Assembly (NCBI RefSeq): GCF_028502605.1
Contig: NC_079234.1
Location: forward strand, 5,518,001 to 5,582,000
DNA from: Trichoderma breve
Lineage: Eukaryota; Ascomycota; Sordariomycetes; Hypocreales; Hypocreaceae
Length of the DNA stretch: 64,000 nucleotides
Reading direction: 5' to 3'
Shown one piece after another: positions 58,333 to 64,000 of this stretch (positions are counted from its first letter, which is position 1; every line of letters starts with the position of its first letter). A program made the position numbers and the translations under genes. The notes beneath the pieces were generated by a model. It worked only from the letters and a program-made list of their open reading frames with translations. It was not told the origin of the DNA and did not search any database.

Positions 58333-59012
58333 TTACTTTCCTGGAGGTGGTCCCGCAGGAGGTTGGTAATGGCCGTCGGGCTGGTATGAGGTCTGAGGCT
58401 GCTGAACACCGTATTGAGGCTGGCCGGTCATGTATCCATCGTTGGTATGGAACGTTGTGCCTGTCTGCTGGTTGCCCACAGGTGCCTGACCATACGGGGG
58501 AGGGCTAGTATATCCGTATCCTTCGCCGTAGGGAGGCTGCTGCTGGGTGTAGCCGCCCTGGGTGTATCCAGACTGGTAGTTGTTCATCTCATAGCCGTTG
58601 TTGTTGTGCTTGTTGTTGCCATGGGGCCGACTTCCTTGGGCTGGGGCGCCACCCAACCAGCCGGTGCCGTACATGGGCGTCACACCACGTCTGCGATTGC
58701 GTCTTGAGATGCACCTGCGACGACGGCGATTAGTACAAATAAAGTATACGTGAATGGATAAGGGCGAGAAAAAAAAAAGGAAATAGACAAAAATAAATAG
58801 AAGAAGGAGAGAATGATGAAAGGAAGCCAAGGGGAATCAACTTACAAGCAACAGAACAAGAGAAACAATGCGAAAACGATGGCGATACCAGCGAGCACCC
58901 ATCTGCCCCAAAAGTACCACCCACTCTTGCGCCGACAGCCGATTCCATCAAAGAAATAACCATATCCACAGCCGTCATCTCGCGCGAAAAGGTCCACCAT
59001 TGTCGGGGCCAT
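58333..59012 (-). CDS. RCR family membrane protein (resistance to Congo red)
   Basis: Exons 59012-58846 and 58714-58333 give 182 residues. The RCR layout is plain: a short N-terminus with CGYGYFFDGIGCRRKSGWYF, a membrane helix WVLAGIAIVFALFLLFCC, then the basic stop CISRRNRRRGVTPMYGTGWL. A cytosolic Gly/Gln/Tyr/Pro-rich tail follows. The tail carries PPPYGQ (PPxY) and QQPPYGEG. In yeast, Rcr1 and Rcr2 use such motifs to bind the ubiquitin ligase Rsp5 and affect chitin deposition and endosome/vacuole sorting of plasma-membrane proteins. The intron (58715-58845) has GTAAGT and GTCGCAG borders. Start at 59012 (MAPTMVDLF) is the first ATG in frame. The length is typical for filamentous fungi. Confidence 0.92.
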
Positions 59013-59029
59013 GTCTGCAGAATGTAGTA

Positions 59030-59145
59030 GGTAGGCGATAGAAAGAGAGGGTCGCTTTCTTTTCCGATGAGCGATAGAAGAAGTCGACGATGGATGATGC
59101 GAAAAGGAAGAAAAAGGAGGAGAAAGAGAGATAAAAACAAGGTTA
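59030..59145 (-). promoter_or_regulatory. CT-rich start region of the RCR gene
   Basis: The plus strand is a purine block (such as GGAAGAAAAAGGAGGAGAAA), so the transcribed strand is CT-rich, just before the ATG at 59012. A typical fungal start region. Confidence 0.4.
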
Positions 59146-62100
59146 CGTGTATGAACGGTTCGAGGGATGGATGGTAGAAGTTTAAAAATTCGTTGGCTTG
59201 CTTGCGTTGCGCGTGTCCTGTCCTTTTTGTCTTACTTTCGGGGCCAAGCTTTTGGTGCGTGGGCAGCAGCAACAAAGCTGTGACTTGGCTTGTATGACGT
59301 TGCGGAATCCCTGTGAATCAGAAGCCCGGCGCCAGTTCCCCTCTTTTATTTTATTTTAGGTTGAGCGAGTATGTACAAGTACAAGGTTTGTTGTAAGGTA
59401 AGTGTGTTGTAAGCAGTCTAAAAGGGCGAGAAGGAATAGAAGAAAAAGAGGAAAGAAAACCCGTCGCATTATATACGAAGCTGCGAGCGTATTTATCGCA
59501 ATGGAAGGCATTGGAATATGGAATTAAAATCCGTTCGGACTTTTGGATTGCTCCAAGTATCAGCAGCAGTGCCACCGCACCAGCCCGCCACTGGGAGTGA
59601 TCACACATCACTGGGACAAGCAACGAGTTAGTTACAGCACTGCCCGCCGCATTGATGCCAGACCCTCTTAGCGTGCTTATTCTGAGGGTGCTTCTGTCGC
59701 AGCGTGACGGCGATGGACGGAGGAGCTGCCAAGGGCCCATGTCTAGAGCATTACAGTATTACACATCAAATGAGTGCCTTACAGTATTGCTGCTCCTTTG
59801 TTTGATCATCCATCCACCCATCCAGCAAAAAGCTGCAAGCATCCATCGCAAAGTAAGTACCGGTACTGCCCTCGAGAAATGGAAAGCATCTCACACCACC
59901 AGCACACCAGCCACAGCGCACAAGCGGCCTGCAAACACGAGCTTGGCTCAAAGGAAAAGCATCCGATCGTGCAACCAACTCCAAAACACATATCCACCAA
60001 CGGCATCCGGCAACAAACGCTCCGACGCTGCCAGATTTTTGACAGCGCACTACTTTCACCTCGGCCCCATTAGTGTGTATGTACAGTACTCCGTAGAACC
60101 GTTGATAAGGTTGAAAGCTGCCAGTTCTTCACATTCTCTCTCCAACTATTTTCTTGTCCGACTCCGCGTGGGGTGGCTGTGCAGAACCCACTTCTTCTCC
60201 ATCCCATCCAATCACCACCCGCGAAAACAGCTCTCCCCAGTGCGGGCCAAGGCTCCAGCATTTCGGGTGGCGCTGTTCAAACGCAATCGCATGGAATACC
60301 CGCATAGGGAATACGACCAGAATGCTAGTCTACTCTACTGTAAGGGTTCTAGAAAGAAGAGAGCAGAGCATGTGCATTCTACTCTACCGTACAGACTATC
60401 TGACGTCGGAAGCTAAGCCCTGCATGCAATGACAAATATTCGCTGCATCTGCTCTGCCCTGTTTCTCCATCTTGATCCGTTTTATCCAAAGCCCCCATCA
60501 CCAGCATCAGTTGCAAATATACTCCGTAATTCCACTCCATCGCTTCTGGCAGCTTTTTTCGTTTCGCAAACGAGGCTGCTCCATAAAAACCATCGCCAGC
60601 CGGAACCTTAAAGCCTGCGACCGATCAATAGTATGGATGGACTGTGATTATATCATCGACCCCGGCTTATGACGCACTGCGATTCCTGGCGTACGTCCTA
60701 AGCCATGCCGCCAAGGAGCCCAAGAGCCCTTCCCGGCCTTGCCCGTATACGCCAACACGCCTCTGCTCAGCTCTGCTTGCCCAGCTCTGCTCAGGTCATT
60801 GTCATCTTTTGGTCCGTTGTGTATACTGTAGAGGCTCATCGTTCAAATACGCCTCTTTCCCATTTACCAGGTACTAGCACAAGGCCGCCAGGCACAGGAG
60901 AGGGCGCATTTCTATCAAGCCGTCAACACCAAGCTGTTTTCGTGTTGATGTAAACGCATCCATCTACATCATAGCCCAACCTCCTTTTGTCAAATTGTTC
61001 AGTACTCAGCCTTCATCATCTGATTGCTATGTTCTGCCTGCCCCGGATCATACCCTATTCGTAGGGTAATTGTTGAAATAGGAATGTGCCGACTCCTGTT
61101 TCTGTAAAAGCCCCGGCTCTGCCAAGGAGGGACAACTTTCCTTTGTCAAAGAACCGAACTAGGAAATAGTAGTCGCCCATTCTTTGATAGTCTCGCCTTG
61201 CCTACGTTCCAGTCTTTTGTATCCTTCTTTTCCGATCAGATTTTCACGTCAAGAGTTACTCCGCGAACCTCCTAGAAAGCAAAGGCCATCTGTTGAGGTA
61301 CACGCAGTCATCGCTGCACATGTTCCAAACCCACCTCGTCTGATGCCGCTGCATCCGTCCGGATTTTTCGGGCTCAAGACTGTCCGATGAATCCATCGAC
61401 GCGGGGTAGCCCGAGGCTCTGATGGGTTAATAATGCTCAATTCTGCCATTCAAGTAGCATTCACGATCTTGCTTGTTGATTCAATGCTAGAGATAGTATG
61501 CCGTTGTATTAGTTGATTTATATCGTACAAGAGCTCCAAATGTGCTCGTTTCGCACGCCAGGTGAGAAATGCCACCAAATAGAGGGTCATTCCGTCATTC
61601 TCTCAAGAAAAGAAAGAAATGAATGAAGAAGAACAGAAACAGAAAGAAAGAAAATAAGCATATAGAAACCAATAGTCGGCTTTGCGCGCGATCATGACAG
61701 ACAAAGACGCCTTTTCTCCCAAGACTCCGTGCTTGATTCCGCTTGTGTAAAGGAGAGTGGCTGCCAGGTAAACCGTCCTTTTGCCGTGTACTCAAAAACC
61801 CAAGAATATCATCCAAAAATACCAAAAAAGGAGGGTATAAGAAGTAAACCCCGTCTTCCAAAGTCAACCATATCCCAGTTCGCCACCGGTACAAAATTGA
61901 CTTGCTCGTTCATCATTGAGAATAACGTATAATTTTAGGTCGTAGGTCGTAGGTCGTGTTGGTTAAGAAACGTGTATCATTATTTGCTTTCGTCGCCTTG
62001 TTTTCTCGATTTAGAGAGAAAGGGTATCAAAATGAGTCTCATATGTAAACTCAAGGACCCTTCGTTTGGCCACGCCAGCTTTTACGGTTTGCGCTATGCT

Positions 62101-62151
62101 ATGTGTGCAAACCAAAACGAGGCGAAAGGAAAGCGCCGAAAGCGTAGTACT
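59146..62151. other. Intergenic region (about 3 kb)
   Basis: Upstream of the RCR gene and downstream of the small coiled-coil gene. Contains two exact TACTCCGTA motifs (60087-60095 and 60520-60528) and a short GGTCGTA tandem near 61937-61960. A 254-codon plus-strand ORF (59652-60416) is treated as chance. Confidence 0.4.
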
Positions 62152-62885
62152 TTATACTTTTGGGAAGGAATATCGGTTTCGTCGCATCTCTTCGGCCTTT
62201 TTCATATTGAGCTCGGCGAATTGTTGGGCCTGTTGCCTTTGAGCCAAAGCGTTAATCTTTTCGCGCGCTCGCATGAGGCTGCTGTTGTCCTGCTGCTTGA
62301 GCTTGGCGCGGATGTCGTATAGAGCCATGAGGGTATTAGCTCGCTCGAGATCGTCATCGTACTAAAGGAAGAGCAAGCTTCGGTTAGTTATACATTGCAA
62401 GTAGATTGGGGAAAACTCTAGTTGTAAACTTTTTCTCTCCGATTCTCAAGCAAAAGGTGGCGCATCTTACAGTAGAGGGTTGAGGAGTGCCGGGGGTGGA
62501 ATTGGCGGCAGATCCCGATTTGGGGGAGCTGATGAGAATGCGGCGCCCCATCTTGTCGAATTTGGGTTGCATAGCAGCCTCGGATGACCATGCGCGCCTC
62601 AGGCCGGACGATGGCCTCGACTGCTGCTGAGAAGATGCATGACTGTCGTTTTTAATGAGTTCGGTTTGGATGACGGGGAGGTTGGCGTTGACAATGGCGG
62701 CAGCGGCCGCAGGTTCCTATCATTGAAACAACAACAGTCAGAAACGGTAAAAAAAGGAAAAAAAGAAAGAAAGGTTCTTATGCGGGTGGTGTTTGGGAAG
62801 AGGTAAGCCAATGGCAAGTAAGACATACAGCTGCGCCGAGATTGCTCAAGTCGGCGAGGACCTGGGACAGCTGCAGGCTCTCCAT
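62152..62885 (-). CDS. Small coiled-coil protein of unknown function
   Basis: Three exons, 62885-62829, 62716-62471 and 62361-62152, give 170 residues; no single frame covers it. All junctions are GT-AG and phase 0. The N-terminal exon reads MESLQLSQVLADLSNLGAA. The middle exon is Ala/Ser/Pro-rich with FDKMGRRILISSPKSGS. The last exon is a charged helix, starting YDDDLERANTLMALYDIRAK and continuing with DSSLMRAREKINALAQRQQA to the end at SFPKV; it probably forms a coiled coil. No known domain was recognised. The clean splicing, codon use and ordered heptad-like C-terminus argue for a real gene. Subunit of a cytoskeletal or kinetochore-type complex is one guess, but nothing in the sequence proves it. 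Confidence 0.72.
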
Positions 62886-64000
62886 CTTGATAGTAGTTCC
62901 CTCTCTTGTGTTCTATAATTCTGTTTCTGTCTCGGCGGGAGGGATCTAGTATGGAGCGCAGCGGTCGGCGAGTTTGCAGATTCGAGTTCCTCCTAGCAGG
63001 CGCATAAACGAGTAAGATCGCGTGTGCGGCCGGGAGCAGCTGGGAAGGGTTCAAAAACTGAGCGTGGGCGAGGTGCAAAATCTGCGACTGCACTGGAGGG
63101 AAAGCCGATAGGAGCGGTGCTGTTGAGGAAGGTGGAAGAAGCGAGGATGAATGAGGGAGAAAGAAGAAATCAAGGAAGAGGAGGAGGAGAAGAAGCCAAA
63201 ATGGCCGAGAAAAGTCAAGACACAGAGGAGCCAAGAGGTGCTGAAAGCAGAAGCCTGGAAGCGGGGATCCGGCAGATTGCCACCGAATTCATCAAATTCT
63301 GCGGCGCTACGACGCAAAAACTGGAAAACTGGAGGCTCGCTGAGTGTTTTTGCGGGGGCTCCCCAGCGCTGTTGCAGCCCGCTAAAGCTCGTCTCCAGGG
63401 CTCCACAAATCCCGCGTGGGCATGGCATCTTCCGTATTCAAGGTTTCAAGTCCAAACTGAGATCGGGATGCAAACCTCGTACATGTTTCTTTTAGTTTTA
63501 GTTTCAACTTCTTATCAGCTATGTACTATAAGTAGATATCCATCAGGCACCTCCAATCATTGTACTGCGCCCAGTTTCTGCAAGCCTTTTCCCCCTTGCT
63601 TCCCTTTCCTTCCATAGGCCCGATCTCTTCAGCTGCCGTCCTATGAATTGGCAGGGTTTCTACTAGCCCCAGCTTACGGGGAAGCGCAAGGATGGATTAA
63701 TCGGCAGGGAGCTTAGACACCAAACGCGGGAATCTTTCTGCCTGTTATACTCGTATGTACTTCGTAATACTCCTGCTTCGTACCGTCCATACCTCGTCAA
63801 CTCGTACTTGTCAACGGCAGCAAAAAAAGTCTGACCGATAACGGGCAAAGTTTCAGGGGCCCTTGCATGTACGGGCATGGCGGGATAATCCCTCCGTTCC
63901 GCTTTGATATGATGCTGATGCTGATGCTGGTGCTGATGGCGGAAGTATGGAAGTACTTGAGAGCACGAGACCACCTGCCGGTACCTGTACTGTACTGTAC
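62886..64000. other. Promoter side of the coiled-coil gene and window end
   Basis: 1,115 bases. No supported gene. Purine-rich plus strand near 63130-63240; a (GATGCT)n-like repeat at about 63908-63938; and at the very end GTACCTGTAC running into TGTACTGTAC (63981-64000). Confidence 0.4.

Noticed and set aside
59652..60416. 254-codon plus-strand ORF
   Set aside because: No domain, erratic composition, contains a TACTCCGTA intergenic motif, and lies in a promoter-like region.
61972..62322. 116-codon plus-strand ORF
   Set aside because: Antisense to the last exon of the coiled-coil gene.
63024..63617. 197-codon plus-strand ORF
   Set aside because: Low-complexity charged N-terminus and no recognisable domain; overlaps the promoter side of the coiled-coil gene.
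1..64000. CRISPR arrays, prokaryotic operons, IS elements, attachment sites, telomere repeats
   Set aside because: None seen; the genes have spliceosomal introns and eukaryotic families, and no terminal-repeat structure or transposase fragment was recognised.

Overview
The window is nuclear DNA of a filamentous ascomycete. The protein-coding genes carry short introns (about 50-130 bases) with GTANGT-type donors and CTAAC/CTAAT-like branch sites. There are two Zn2Cys6 regulators, a Dopey-family gene and a RCR/Congo-red-type gene. Many ATG contexts are preceded by CT-rich leaders. Gene content fits a Sordariomycete, most likely Hypocreales (Trichoderma or a relative). That placement is inference from gene families and style, not a search result. 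No CRISPR array, insertion sequence, rRNA or intact transposon was seen.

Layout. 1-5199 (minus): most of a DOP1/Dopey gene, cut by the left window edge, diverging from MON1 at 5789-7591 (plus). 7838-8308 (minus): a small unknown gene. 10988-14083 (plus): a large disordered protein of unknown role. 14713-15627 (plus): a D-glutamate cyclase/DUF1445 protein. 16184-18502 (plus): a Zn2Cys6 activator. 20921-24572 (plus): an F-box, beta-propeller-like protein ending in a CaaX box. 25691-27073 (minus): a secreted-domain, single-pass membrane protein. 31975-34142 (minus): a PRO1/ADV-1-like Zn2Cys6 regulator. 34143-44482: about 10.3 kb with no convincing gene. 44483-47092 (plus): a SAM-PH polarity-type protein whose first coding exon is only the ATG. 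48269-49247 (minus): a mitochondrial ribosomal protein with a decayed Fe/Mn-superoxide dismutase fold. 50095-51241 (plus): a STIMATE-family vacuolar membrane protein. 51739-51846 (plus): an intron-bearing tRNA-Ala(AGC). 52488-54213 (minus): a Pin2/fibroin-3-like membrane protein with a 7-residue tandem repeat. 56555-57370 (minus): a CadD-type cadmium transporter. 58333-59012 (minus): an RCR-family protein. 62152-62885 (minus): a small coiled-coil unknown.

Themes. Several genes belong to endomembrane and surface biology: DOP1 and MON1 in endosome/Golgi and endosome/vacuole traffic, STIMATE and RCR at vacuole/plasma membrane, plus the Pin2-like and Cys-rich membrane proteins. Three proteins (F-box/CaaX, Pin2-like, RCR) carry PPxY motifs, the ligand of Nedd4/Rsp5 ubiquitin ligases. 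Intergenic DNA is unusually long in places and is sprinkled with two short motif families, GTACnnGTAC and TACTCCGTA. These are the most distinctive unexplained sequence signals I see.
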